A program made the position numbers and the translations under genes. Below the pieces are notes generated by a model. The model saw only the letters and a program-made list of their open reading frames with translations. It was not told the origin of the DNA and ran no database searches. A stretch of 64,000 nucleotides of DNA, from positions 620,001 to 684,000 of the forward strand of contig JAGMWG010000016.1 of assembly GCA_020744225.1 (NCBI GenBank), in the 5' to 3' direction. Positions 10,662 through 22,645 of this stretch are shown piece by piece. Each line of letters begins with the position of its first letter. Position 1 is the stretch's first letter. Origin of the DNA: Paraphoma chrysanthemicola. Lineage: Eukaryota > Ascomycota > Dothideomycetes > Pleosporales > Phaeosphaeriaceae.

Positions 10662-13600
10662 GCTGAACTTGATGCTGTCTGGTCCTAAAAGGCCGATGGA
10701 TGATGTAGGAGGAATTGATGTACCTTGGTTACTCGGCTTGCTTGTTGATGGGTAGGTGGATGTAGTGTTGATGTATGATTCTGTTGGATATCTTCCGACT
10801 TAAATAGACCAAAGGCCGCAACCCAGCCTCTCACTCATCTTGGTATCTCTGACTCGGATCACGAGTCTACGAGAGCTCCCAAGATTGACAAGGGAAAAAT
10901 TGAAACACCCAATTCCTGGGCAATACACGAGACTAGCATGAGAAAAGTACTCCCAGCTGATCAGCAGCTTGGTTTCTGTTTGGGCATACACGAATTACTC
11001 CATGCTACGGCCGGGTATGCACGGTCTAGATGATGGCGACTTAGATAATAAAGCCTTACTTCGGCAGGATTGGAGGCGGGCTGTCAGTCTAGCTTCCCGT
11101 AGTCACTTCCAACGCGTCATGACCTGATTTTGATGGGATCTACGACGAGTATTTGATAATGCTCCTAGCTAATGGACTATGTTTGCCACAAGAATGGCGC
11201 TAATGATACCGGGGAGTAATGGCAGTACCATTCAAGGACCATGAGCAGCGCAAGCATGGTCCAACACCTCTTCTTGTACTACGCGAGCTGAAAAAGAGAC
11301 AATCCAGCCACGAAATCCGCCTCCGCCTAGCCAGGGTTGTTCGTGGTCAGGATGACAAGAGCAAGCAGTCTTTCAATCATGTTTGAGCCTGGAGTTCTTC
11401 TCGACAAGCTCGGCCGATTCTCTTGATATCGGCAATTCCCACGACGTGGAGATTTTTAGTTGAAATGTATGTAGCTCTGCTCCTATCCAACCATTCTACC
11501 GTATCATTCTTGGCTTCTGGAAGTCAAAAATTGCTGATGCCCGATTCCTTGGTTGGGATGTGACCATGATTCAGGCTCAGAGCCGCATGCAGTAGCTCAT
11601 GCTTCTCAACCATGAGAGCCATCATAAAGTGACCAATAAAGAAGCTGCGATGTCAGGCTTGAACGGACTGAAGTCCTAGGCAGTTTAGATGCAGTCAAAT
11701 TTGTGAATGCCGAAGAGGTCGATAAACTATCTTTCCAGAAAGATCGTTGTTCACGTTGTACGTATCGACCAATCGATGGATGTTTCTTTGGAATATTTAT
11801 GTACTAATGGCGTCAATTAATGTCGATCAAGTCACTTTAGTAGTAGCAAATGCTCATACTTCACTTGTACCCTTGGTTTATTGGAGACCTAGAAACGCCG
11901 TGAAGGCCACGTACGTTTAGTCAAGATCTTAGATGTACAAGGTGTATTGTTAAATGAGTTGAAATGAGAGCTAGATTTTGTGAATAATTTGAGATCTATC
12001 AATCTGCCCAGCCTTGAGTTTGTGGGTTCCGGGGAGGCCGAGGGATAACGGACTCAGCAATTGGCCTAAACCGGATCCTAGATCGACAAGGGGACAGCGT
12101 AGCAGCCGAAGAAAGAGCACAGAATTGAGGAAACTATTCCGATTTAAAAGACAATGAGAAATGATGCAGTGGTAAAGGGAGAGAAGTTGGCGCAAAGCAC
12201 TTGAAAATCCGAACACAATCCTCCTTAAGAACAGGTGGCAAGGTCACGTCATTACTTTTACATAGGCTTTTTTCTTTTTCTTTAAATTTTGCTTGGGTAG
12301 TGTGTTAATCTAGCTACCTGTTTAAGGATTAGGGATGTACCTCTAGTTGGCGCGGCCTTTCTTAGTACTTCAGTAAGCATCAGCTGCATTCAGCCAAGAA
12401 ATCCTTTGTTTTAGACACCTGCCGCGTTCCAAGCTCGGCATCAAGGTACAGACCTTTTTGCAACCCTCGCTGCGGGGTACTTAGTGCCTCACGCAACGAT
12501 ATCTGATGGACTACTCGGCAGATGTTGCTTAGGTGTGGACGTCGATGCAGTCATACTCGAGCTAACTAAAAATGGTCATACTCTTCTATTCCCAGTATCG
12601 AATGGGATGATTCCGCACGACTGATGTTTGAGAAGGATTTCATGCCCCTCTCAATTGGCAGGCGGCCCGACCGCTTTTGTAGTCGGCCCGACCTTTCTGC
12701 TGTTGTCCTACCTCCTAGTGACCATCACACTCAACTAAGAGATATCCCTCTATTCAGCATTTCATCTATAGTATTGACATCATGCGTCGTGTATCCATGC
12801 AACATCTGACCTACTCTTCGCAAAGGACATGCTTGGGTTCATTTGAGTGAATCTTTATATTCGGACAGGGCAGTCTGACCTCACCAACTATTACCCACAA
12901 CCTGCATATCCTACTTGTATTCAATCACTTGGAAGCTAATCTGGAGCCATCTGGTCATGTTGTTTTGATTGAAATTGTAGAATAATTCGCCTCCGCAGTG
13001 CGCCTTTTAGAACGCGAATCATTCTCCGTACTGCAGATACGGGATTTCTGGGGGATGTCTATGCTCAAGGAATTGCACAAGCCCGGGACTCTCCTACATT
13101 GACATGCCAAAGTGGCTAGACGCTTCAATCTCGGCGAAAGTAGTGACGGCCATGGTTTCATGGAGACCTAGTTTGGCCAACCGCATGAATTGAAAATGAA
13201 TGACCTCCGTTTGGACGATTGAGATGAGAGCTTTCCTTATCTATTTGGAATCAGACAGATTTGGCGGCATCTGTTATAAAGACCGTTCGGATACTTGGTT
13301 AGCGTCTGTCAGGGTTCGGGACATTGCTATGAGACCATGAAGGTAAGCAAAGAGCTTGCTTCTCTGTTCTCTGGCTACGCTAACCAACGCACTGAGGTTC
13401 TGACTCGCACTAGGGAAAGATCCTTCCGCCACTGCCAAAGAGTTCTAAGAGCACAGAGGACGACTCGATATCTACTTGTGGCAAGCGCATGACGTTGATG
13501 TGCACTGTTCACAGTTTGTTGTCTCTCTCGAATGCCATAGGCCTTGTTGATTGAGGGAAACATGAAAAGTTCTATAACGAGCCAGAAGTGCCAGACTACA

Positions 13601-13971
13601 CCATGACAGTCGAAGGCCAGAACATCAATCTCGACACCAATGCACAATTCCTACGCTATTGAGATGGTGTCACAGACCTTGGCCGCAACAACCAGTTCGT
13701 AAAAAGTGGCCCCACTGGAAAAATGAGGTTCTAAGGGTGGCCATTAGCAGTAAGAGAAGGATACAATCCCTTGGCAGGGAAGGGGAACTCCCTGCACAAG
13801 GGGAGGGAAGGCATGGCCGGACTTGGCGTCCCACTCAGCGCACTAGGCATGATCTGATCACTCGCATGGAGAGCGACCCTTCCGGAATGCTTGCGTGACC
13901 TCCTCCTTCGTACAGCTAGCCGGAATGCTTGGTGAGGATGTGTGAGGATGATCATCAATAGTCAACATGAG
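10662..13971. other. gene-poor region upstream of the transposon
   Basis: No gene model could be built over 3.3 kb on either strand. The first ~130 bases are the 5' flank of the MFS gene. One 35-codon open stretch with protein-like composition lies at 13555-13662 and may be a gene relic. A TATA-rich run occurs near 14070 inside the element that follows. Confidence 0.55.
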
Positions 13972-13973
13972 TA

Positions 13974-14040
13974 ACGTGTTTTATAAGCGAGTCGTCAATA
14001 CAAGCGAGTCGTCAGCCCCACCAACTTTGATCACCTCTTC
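13974..14040 (+). repeat. left terminal inverted repeat of the pogo-like element
   Basis: 67 bases identical to the reverse complement of 15756-15822. A 13-base unit (AAGCGAGTCGTCA) is present twice in tandem at 13985-13997 and 14002-14014 with a 17-base period. This is the layout expected of a paired transposase-binding site. Confidence 0.95.
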
Positions 14041-14094
14041 AAGTATATAACTCAACCACGTTGTAAGGCAGTATATATATATTAATGTAGCAAT

Positions 14095-15741
14095 TCAAGC
14101 AGGATCTATAGAGTCTTTTTTACACGTTCTTGCGTTGTGCCCAGTCTCCCTGCACCTGCTGCAGCGCGCAAGAGCCTGGCGGCTAAGGCCTGATTGCTCT
14201 CTACCTTGACGCTCTTCACGAGCAATCTGCTGATCAGCCTCACGTTGAGCAATTATATCCTCACCAGCTCCCTTTGTCAAGACTCCCTGCTTCTGTACAC
14301 GCTTTTTCTTGCGCTGCTTTCGCTTTGACGCTGCCTCGTTAGCCTTCTCAAGGCTGGTGATCCTCTCGCGCATTAGCTCAGCTGACAGGATCATTACTTC
14401 AGCGCCCTTCTTAAGCTGGTTGATTGCCTCAATAATCGATGCAGGCGAGGAGCTCTTGTGTTGGCGTACGCGCTCGCGAATCAGCGTTGATTGAGCCTCA
14501 AGCTCGCGCGCGTTACTTGGCGTACGAGCCTGCCAGACAGCCTCTGGCAGAGCAGCAGGTGTAGGTGTACGCAGCTGCACGTCCAGCTTTGACAAGACAG
14601 CGTCTGGCTGGAGAGGTACAAGACCTGCGCCTCGAAAGGCTGAGCAGATATTGGCTGTCGTAAACGCGCGGTTAAAGGCTACCTTAAAGGCTGGCAGAAA
14701 CTCAAGCTTCGTGATGTGGTTGATGTGGTGTCGGATAAGAGCCTCAACCTCGCGGCTGTACGCGCGCTTTAACGGCGAGAAGCAGCCAACATCAAGAGGC
14801 TGCAGCAGGTGAGATGAGTGAGGTGGCATACAAAGCGTATAGATATTGTTCTTCTTGCAGAGCTCTTGAAATTCAAGAGAGTGGTAACTCTCGTGCCCAT
14901 CAAGGACAAGCAGGCGACGCGCACCAACAACGCGAGTCTTCGTGTAAGCGTTAAAGTGCTTGAGCCACTCAATTCCAAGCTCGTTGTTCGTCCAGCCGTT
15001 GTCACTGACTGCGATCGCCCAGTCGCGTGGGATATCCTCCTCGTACCAGGCAGACAGGTGATACTGGCCAGCAAATATGAGGAAGGGTGGGATTGTCCAG
15101 CCAGCAGCGTTGATCGCAGCAATCACAGTCACCCACTCGCGATTGCCAGGCTGGACAGCCCTTAGCCGGCCTCTCCTCTCTGACCCAGTCACGACAAGCT
15201 GAGTCGTGATCTTGCCCATCATAAAGCCAGCCTCGTCGAAGTTGTAGACGTCCTCATCGCAGATGCCGTACCTAGCCTTTGTCTGCTCTACGAGCTCAAA
15301 CCATTGGCTGATTAAGACAGGATCCTCACACAGAGCTCTCTGCCTATCGTACGCTCGAGTAAAACGCGTCGTAAGTTAGTCTGTACGCTTGACAAAGTTG
15401 CGCGGCCAGTAGACGCCAACGTAACTTGCGCTGCGCCGCGCAAGCAGCTTATCAGCTATTGCACGTATAGCTTCGTACGTAGGCGCGAATCCACGTGTAT
15501 CCAAGTCGAGTATATGTCTGATAATCACCTCTTCCTCTAGCTCAGTGAGCTTCTTTAAGTTGGGTTGGCAATCGCGTCGTGCAGGCTTGCCAGCGCGTCG
15601 GTCGCGCATCGTCATACGAGGGACATTATAGACTACAGCAGCGCGGCTTTCAGACCTAATCTGCTGGGATGTAATAGAATTAATAGCAAGCTAAATATCA
15701 GCTTCATTTGAAGGCGCTTGAGAAGCGTGGCGTGGAGCCAT
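14095..15741 (-). pseudogene. pogo/Fot1-type DDE transposase with two nonsense codons
   Basis: From the ATG at 15741 (MAPRHASQAPSNEADI) the frame runs 548 codons to 14095 and is broken only by TAG at 15693-15691 (codon 17) and TAA at 15378-15376 (codon 122). Domains in order: an N-terminal helix-turn-helix region (YNVPRMTMRDRRAGKPARRD, then LEEEVIIRHILDLDTRGF) and a DDE_1 catalytic core. Asp169 lies in YNFDEAGF, Asp281 in LLVLDGHES and Asp317 in HLLQPLDVG, giving DD35D spacing. The C-terminus is a basic coiled region (ERITSLEKANEAASKRKQRK) and a CCHC zinc knuckle, CSRCRETGHNARTC. All catalytic residues are intact. Both stops could have come from CAG or CAA by C to T at CpA, the change favoured by fungal repeat-induced point mutation. 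GAA to TAA is an alternative for the second. An autonomous product is not expected unless the stops are read through. Confidence 0.92.
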
Positions 15742-15755
15742 TGCACGTTGAGATG

Positions 15756-15822
15756 GAAGAGGTGATCAAAGTTGGTGGGGCTGACGACTCGCTTGTATTG
15801 ACGACTCGCTTATAAAACACGT
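15756..15822 (-). repeat. right terminal inverted repeat of the pogo-like element
   Basis: Perfect inverted copy of 13974-14040, including the doubled 13-base subterminal unit. The transposase ATG lies 15 bases inside its inner edge, so the repeat probably doubles as the promoter-proximal leader. Confidence 0.95.
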
Positions 15823-15824
15823 TA

Positions 15825-18638
15825 TTGTTCGCTATATACAGGCGCTGTTGGGGCGTTCAGGAGGGAGATATCACTACGGTTAGACAGCCTTGCTCTTCAT
15901 TCCATCGACAACATGGAGGCAATCTGGATCGTATACAACTGTGTCTTTCGTCAGTGATATAGTCTATCAATCATCTAGTAGCTTGTGAGCAATGATCCCA
16001 ATCTCCTGTCCAAAACAGGCCCACAAAGTTCAATTCGGCGATTTGGAACCTGTACAAAAGTACTACAACGGTACTGGTCACTTTCACACGCCTAGTATCG
16101 CGCAAGATCTAAAGTGCCGTGACCACGTTTCAAGCTAGTCTGAGCCTCTATCCATCTGCGAGGATCGATCTGAAGAAGTTTATCCGAGATTTACTTCGAA
16201 TTGACGTAAGTAAACAAGAGCTTAGTATGATCTTGGCCATGACGAATCCCACTGGCTGCACAGCCTGTCTCCGGCCGAAGCTTTCCAAGCTGCGTTGCTC
16301 GTATAGAATCAATGTGAAATCAGTGAATCCAAAATAAAGAGCAAACTGTTACTGCTGCGTCTTACGTTTTGTGGATGCAGTAGTGAAGCGGACTATCGGA
16401 GGAGTGACCGCACGATCGTTCTTTGAGCAGACATTCAGCTCGCCTTGTGCATTTTCCCGGAGTGAACAGATGGCTCGGGTCGTACCGAGATTAGCAGGGT
16501 ATGGAGAGCTTGGATCGTAGCAAGGTCAGAGTAATGCCGAAGAGCCTTCCGATCGGGTCTTCTCGATGCAATGCTAACCAGAATCTGAAGAGGATAAAGG
16601 CTGGGGCACTACGGCTTCTTCACACATCCGACGGGCCGCCCAGGGATCTTGATACAACCGAAAATCTGCCTTCCAAACGACAAGATCGGCAATGAATATG
16701 TGCTCTACGCAGATCTCGGGTGTCGTCACGCGCGTGGTTTACGGCCGAGAGAACGGACAATTATCTCGCGATAGAGCGTTGGCGGATATTCAGCGTAGTC
16801 TCACAGATCTTTCGGACTTACAAAAATGCCTTAAATTCGCTAAAAAGGGGTTGGCCTTTGCACAGCATTGTAAGTCCATGTTTTTTTCATGTAGTGGATC
16901 ACGCGATTAATCTTTCATTTAAGCTTCGTCTCGATAAATGCTAAAGTACATCGCTGCGGTATGACAGGTAGGTGAATGCTGACTCTGTTCTATGCACACT
17001 TTGACTATTTCGTGACCAAACCTAACAGCCGGATCGAGGGGGGTTAGTACAGTCCCCTTCCCTAAACGGACTGCTAGCGTAGATACCATTGTAGGATTGC
17101 AATGACAAATTTTGTGTGAGAAAACGACACATGCGCCGTTTAAACGCCAGCAGTCCATTCCGGAGAGGGATTGCATGTGCGACGGCCCGATCATGGGGGA
17201 TCATGTATGCGACGGTCCGAGTCGGCCCAGATGCCACGTCTGCTAATGTATCACGGGCTTGTTATCTTGTAACAGCTTCAGTGCCACTTCAAAAATGTTA
17301 TCACCTTGTTGCCGAGAAGAATCTTGCATCTGCCGATGGATCAACTAGCTGTTGGCTAAGATTTGCAAGACCACTTCCTTCTCAAGACATTTTTTGCGGG
17401 TCTTCACAAAAACCTTCTCCTTCAAATGCATTGCCTCCTGAGAGTATACACAAGTAGATGACCATGAGGTCTGTCCGTAATTTTGTTTGCTTCCGGGCTC
17501 GCACTGACTGCTGAGATGCAATCAATTCTACTGCGGAGGCTTTGATTGCGCCAATACGACTTCTTTTCGCGTTGCTATCTTTGTTCTAATCTATGATCTG
17601 GACCTCTCACAACTTGGGGCAGCAACAATGGGCAGAGTATTTCCGGCCGCAGACTTTTACTTTTGGCTGGACGTCTGCGATTGGCAATTCTCGAAGTCCT
17701 CTGCATCTTCCTATATGCAAAGCATGCTTTAGGAAAGTAGCTAGAATGCTCTAAGTACATAGATTGACAATGTGAGTAAATCTGAACCTACGGTCTTTGC
17801 TACGGCCGAAGGGGCAGCTGAAGTAGCGAAAGGGTGGATTGAAGGTGCCAATGAGGTGTAGTTGGAGAGACAATTGTGAAGCGCTAAAGGTAGGAAGGGA
17901 TGGAGAAAAGCTCAGAGGAGAGATGAAGCTGTAGGTAGCCTCAACTAGCACAAGGCATCGTGTACTACTGGACCACACTCCTTTCAGTACCTGCTGTGCG
18001 AACTCTCCAAAATCGTCCAAAAAAGGAACATTTGCTTCTGGCTACTTCACATGCTCCAAGCTGGAAGGCATCTACCGTGAAGCCAAAATCTCAGTGTACT
18101 GTGTCATCTAGCCACGGCGTAAGGTCTCGACTGTAGAGACAAGCCTCGGCGTGCGCAAACACGATTTCTGAAGCCAACGTACCGCCAAAAGCTGACGTAA
18201 GCTCGTCCGTCTTCTGATCACCATCGCAGTCGTGAAACCGATCATGATCCGGCTAACAAGATCGTTACTCCGCTAAGCTCACTCTGATGCCGCCTACAGG
18301 TTGCTGAATTGCTATCTTAATCGCCAATGCGACACCTCAGTATTCAATTGACCACTACATGACTAATTGACTATGCCAGCAGGCTGTGATTGACCACTCG
18401 CTTCCTGGTGCAGCCGCGCCGCTATATGATTCCCACCTGCTCTCCACAGCTGGCTCACGCAGTGCATCAATTGCCTCTCGAATTCATACTTATGATACGC
18501 AAACGCCGTTCCATGGGTATTCGAGTCTCGCTTAGCCAATTCAACCCTAGAGTCAGGATATTGCCTCTCACTTCAATAACAAACGCCCGTGCATCACGTG
18601 ATCCTGCGAACGGTGTGAGTGCGAAACGAGAGCTCAAG
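15825..18638. other. gene-poor region downstream of the transposon
   Basis: Only short unrelated open frames occur on either strand over 2.8 kb. Near 17170-17222 a short imperfect repeat with GCGACGG and CCGA occurs twice. Nothing else was recognised. Confidence 0.55.
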
Positions 18639-18644
18639 TATAAA
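18639..18644 (+). promoter_or_regulatory. TATA box of the cysteine-rich secreted protein gene
   Basis: TATAAA about 190 bases before the start codon, followed by a CT-rich leader, is typical of strongly expressed fungal genes. A CACGTG core lies about 45 bases upstream of it. Confidence 0.5.
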
Positions 18645-18755
18645 TGGCTCCTGCCAAACTCTCCTCTCCCCACTACACACGCCCACTCCCTCAACTACCG
18701 ACTCTTGGACACAGCCTGTTAACTCATAACTCCACCGAGCCCTCATCCACGTCAA

Positions 18756-18817
18756 GTAAGCACATCCTCGCGAATCGATCTGCTCCTTGCTCGAGTTGGA
18801 CGCTAACACTAACAAAG
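18756..18817 (+). other. probable intron in the 5' leader
   Basis: GTAAGC donor, CTAAC-type branch sequences (GCTAACACTAACAAAG) and an AG end at 18817 define a 62-base intron lying entirely before the ATG at 18832. Confidence 0.5.
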
Positions 18818-18831
18818 CTCCGACCTTCACC

Positions 18832-19475
18832 ATGAAGCTCACCACCAAGCTCCTCACGGGGCTCGTTGTCGGCCTCAACGCCCTCGCAGTCTTCTCTGCA
18901 GCCGTATCTGCTCCCACTACCGCACTGTAAGTCTACCATCATCTCAATCTATAGATGACCTTGCTCGACGCCGGCCTGCGCTAACATCTTCCCGCAGCGT
19001 CCGACCCTCTGTCCAGGCTCTCACCGAGGAGTGTGGCGCACTAGGTGTCATGGAGGTGCCCGCTGGCGTCAACCCGGCCGACGTTCGTCACTGTGCCGAC
19101 CACCCTTTCGGCCGTGACCGCGGCGATGTGTCTCTCATCGAGGAGGACTCCACTGACGACCAGCCTAAGGACGACAACACCAATGACAACAACAAGATCG
19201 CCGTCCGTGACGACACCGACGACGACACCATCAACGACTCCTCCCCCGAACACCTCTTCGGTCCGCAAGCCTGCAATCGCGGTCCACCCTACGGCTGCTA
19301 TCACGGTTCTTGCTGGAAGGAATGCTTCGAACCGCGCAAGTACTGGTGCTGGCTCGCGGAGAGCAACGGTTCTGGTCCGTGGCGGCGGTGCAAGTGGGAC
19401 TATGACTGCCGCCCCGAGGCGACTAAGGGCACGGGCTGTGGTATTGGGTGCCCATCTTGTGGCTGTTCGTGCTAG
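18832..19475 (+). CDS. small cysteine-rich secreted protein with acidic pro-region
   Basis: Two exons (18832..18926 and 18998..19475) encode 190 aa. Residues 1 to about 27 form a signal peptide (MKLTTKLLTGLVVGLNALAV, then an Ala-rich cleavage region). A middle segment is very acidic (DSTDDQPKDDNTNDN and RDDTDDDTINDSS). The last ~65 residues hold 12 cysteines, starting at ACNRGPPYGCYHGSC and ending GCGIGCPSCGCSC, and are rich in Trp and basic residues. Two more cysteines lie just after the signal peptide. The even cysteine number suggests a disulfide-knotted extracellular domain. The class includes candidate effectors, antifungal-type peptides and incompatibility-induced proteins such as IDI-2. 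I cannot assign it to a named family, and no activity should be assumed. Confidence 0.8.
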
Positions 19476-20606
19476 AGTAGTCAACGAAAAGGCCTAGAAG
19501 AGGTGAAAGACACGGAACGAAACCAGTCCGACTTTGGATCTGGATTTGACGAGTGAAATGGGGAAATCTAGTGGCCTCGAAGTAGGCGGAAGATATGGTA
19601 GATAGTAGATGATCAGGAATCGAAATCTGCAAGAACCGAATGCCGCTGAATTTCTGGTGCCACAACTGACCGACATACGATGCCATCGAGCTTATTGTTG
19701 GAGTACATTCTACAGAGGCTTTCTGGTCTCGCAGCCTTTGGACAGGATTTTCAGAGTGCGGTCAGCAGCCGTCGTCTTAACCCAAGTCACGCAAGCACTC
19801 TTTCACCGCCAAAGGACGCTAGGCCCATCCTATAACAGAAAGCCACGTAGAGCTGTGGCATCGTACTGGCTCACTATTACAGCAGTCCTGAAATTTTCAC
19901 GAGGACTTCATGCCCTATTTCAACAGACACCATCATTGTGGGCCACATTTCGCGAGATGCATCCGACACTTACCGCAGGGCCCATCCGTAAGCTCAGACT
20001 TCAACTAAAGCAATTGATTGGAGGAAACATACTCGCAAATGAAACCTTCGGTTTAGCACAATCTTTTTGAGGTCCACAGCCAGAATTGAGACCGTCCTTT
20101 CTCTACCATCAAGGCCTCTCGCGAAACTTGGAAAGTCGGAAGTAACAACGTGGCAACCAGTGCTTCTCAGCATTGAGACCCTCGCGCAACACATTAGTAG
20201 CTCATTTAGATCCTGCGATCTAGTGAAAGCGTACACATCTGCAGCGTGTTGCCGCTGTCGGCTTTGAGATTCCACGGCTATTTCCGAACTCTATTTCCAT
20301 AAGAGCAAACGAACTCGGCTCGGAGCCGGAACCGGCTGGCAGTCTTAGCGCCTCAATGGAGCCGGTTCTGGGGCAATCAAGTCGAATCCGGGGAAAATTA
20401 GAATGCGGGGAAAGTGTGGAGCGCAGTGCTAGTCTCCACTTTCCCTGAATGACGTTCCCCGGTTGCCCTTGCTGGGCTTGATGTTCTCCAGCGAAAAGCT
20501 GATAAGGTGATCGAGCGAGAGACTATCAGATCGCGTGCTTCGCTTTGATTCATGTCTTGACTTGCGCCTCGAGCTATTCTCGAGATGTGTTAGGTGTGTC
20601 TGCCAA
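19476..20606. other. intergenic with CGG-type palindromes near the right end
   Basis: No gene seen. At 20326-20335 lies CCGGAACCGG, and at 20362-20371 a one-mismatch inverted relative; the same 10-mer occurs upstream of the neighbouring Zn2Cys6 gene. Confidence 0.55.
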
Positions 20607-22645
20607 TCAAGCTGAGAAGTCATAGCTCGATTCGAGAAAATTCTGCACAAAGAAATCCTGGATCCAGTCTTGTCCATTGTCCATAAACTCGTGTGAAGGT
20701 CGCAATGACATCCATCCGGGCTGCTGTGCTTGTTCTTCTACGTGCGTTGCCGCCGGCATCGCAGCCAATTGTTGCTTCAATGATCGGCCAGCCGCCAGGG
20801 CACCGTGGCTACCCAGTTCCACCATGAACGAGGCGAGGTGTCTCACAGTTTCGATGGCTGCTTCGGCATCTGGTACAAGGTTTGGGAATACCCGGAATGC
20901 TCTGAGGACGAATGAAGCGCAGTATGAGAGCATGACGAACAAGAAACCAGGAAGGTAGCGAAGTTGTTCTCTCAATGCGGGGCCAACGCCGTGTGATAGA
21001 TCCAGGACGTCAAGCGCAGAGATCACACAGCGCTTGATAGCTTCCATGTCCTGGCTTCCAAAGTCCGCAGTGTGAATGTGCTGGATGAAATATGTATCCA
21101 AGCAAAACTTGCTGTGGCGAAGATAGTAATCTGTGTTGGAATTTGTGAGAACTTCTTCCCTTTCTTAAGAGTATTGTTAGTGCTGTCCTCATTCGACAAC
21201 CAATACTTGATCCCTCTAAACTTACCTCTGTCATAAGTCAACCACGCAGTCTTCTTACACTCGCTGATTGCATTATCGACGTCGACGAAGTTCAGTGGCT
21301 CTGAATCGGATCCCAAAGGATCGTTTGAGCTCGCCACACACCACCATTCTTTGATTCTATGATCTCGTTCGCCAAGCTACTCCATGATCAATACCAACAG
21401 CTACATGGTCGCACATCGGGTCGCTTACCTCGTACCATATTAGACACAATTTGGCCTCGGCAACTATACACCTAACCATAGGATTGTCTCTGAGGCTCTC
21501 TAGGACCGATGGTGCTGCTCTGATTGCTGCGTCTGCTCTGAGTGTTGGTGGTGTTCCAGTCGCAATTGATGTGCTGATACTCAGTAAGCGTAGGCGCTGT
21601 GATGCAAGTCAAGAACTCACTGATGGCTGTTCGAAAAGAGCCAAACCCAGCACAGATAGCGTTGTACGTGCTCATCGTTTCGAGAGAGACTCATGTCAGA
21701 TTGAAGATATTCCGTTAAAATATTGACTGATCGATGCGCCCCAATGAGAGCGGCATATGTTTCGCAAGTGGCCTTGACGGACCAGAAAGATATGATAGGC
21801 CCTGTGTCAGCCTCTGGCTTTTGCTCTATAGCGTTAGAGCGTGTGAATGTGTAGAGAATGACAAGACCGGTGAGATTGGTCATTTGCTGCGCTGGGCTAG
21901 CGCGAGCAGATGAATCGAAGACGCGTTTCATGAAATCCGAGAGTCTTCTACTCAGAGCACCCCGTAGAGAAGCATAACCCGGAACATATCTAGATGTGAC
22001 AAACACAATGCACGCCACAAGGTCTGGCGAGGTTTCTATGAGCGTTTGGCCGTTTTCGAAGTCTGCAGGGAGCAATATGAGTGCGGTAGGGAGTAGCTTC
22101 TCTTTGAATCTAGGCAATAGACGTCAGCCATATGATCCTGCGATCTAGAAAGACGCAAAGTACATTTCAATCATTTGTAAGGTGTCGTCATTAGAGAGGA
22201 ATTCTTCTTGTCGACCTGAGAGCTCCGCCCGGGCAGGCCCATGATTATTGTTATCATTAATGTGATTTTCCAGCGGCGATGTGGAGTAGATACTGGGAAG
22301 TGCGAGGTTTGCAGCAGACCCAATGGCCTGCGAATGCGAAGACCAGGGTGGTGGTAGGCAGTGATCGGAAGCGCTACTAGGCGTCATTGGTTGGTGGGTG
22401 TAGCGAGCCGGACGAGCCGGAACAGAGGTTCTGCGGCTTAACATCACGTCAGGAGAGTGCATGACATCGCACTGTCGACCATTCCGGGTGCATCTTTCGC
22501 ACGTCGACGGAGACGTTCTCACGCACCTCATCTGCACCCACTGTTAGAAAGTACTACTGCACAAAGGATGAATGGTTCGCACCTTAAGATGACGGCATGC
22601 TTGACAAGCCGAGCCGGGTGGCCTTCTCCGCGAAGTGTTCTGCAT
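20607..22645 (-). CDS. Zn2Cys6 transcription factor
   Basis: Six exons (22645..22583, 22531..22164, 22109..21668, 21596..21429, 21376..21226, 21130..20607) give 571 aa with all frames continuous. The binuclear zinc cluster spans the first junction: ACQACRHLK joins MRCVRTSPSTCERC, then TRNGRQC, spacing C-X2-C-X6-C-X7-C-X2-C-X6-C, directly at the N-terminus. A Ser/Pro-rich linker follows. The rest is a helical effector region with LLPTALILLPADF, ESLRDNPMVRCIVAEAKL and WWCVASSNDPLGSDSEPLNF. These resemble fungal C6 regulators that lack a clear Fungal_trans signature. The donor of intron 2 is uncertain (22163 or 22154; both keep frame). Targets are unknown. A CCGGAACCGG site 145 bases before the start suggests self-regulation or regulation of the divergent M28-like gene. 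Confidence 0.85.

Larger units (their letters stand above)
13974..15822 (-). mobile_element. Tc1/mariner-superfamily DNA transposon, pogo/Fot1 type
   Basis: The 1,849-bp unit is bounded by perfect 67-bp terminal inverted repeats and flanked on both sides by TA (13972-13973 and 15823-15824). TA is the target duplication expected of Tc1/mariner elements. It encodes one DDE transposase of the pogo/Fot1 kind on the minus strand. Identity of the two ends indicates a fairly recent insertion, while the transposase carries two in-frame stops. Copies elsewhere in the genome cannot be judged from this window. Confidence 0.93.

Noticed and set aside
14818..15165. 115-codon plus-strand frame inside the transposon
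   Set aside because: It is the antisense shadow of the transposase catalytic core.
19041..19484. 147-codon minus-strand frame over the cysteine-rich gene
   Set aside because: It is a compositional shadow; the plus-strand model has a signal peptide, an intron and a cysteine pattern.
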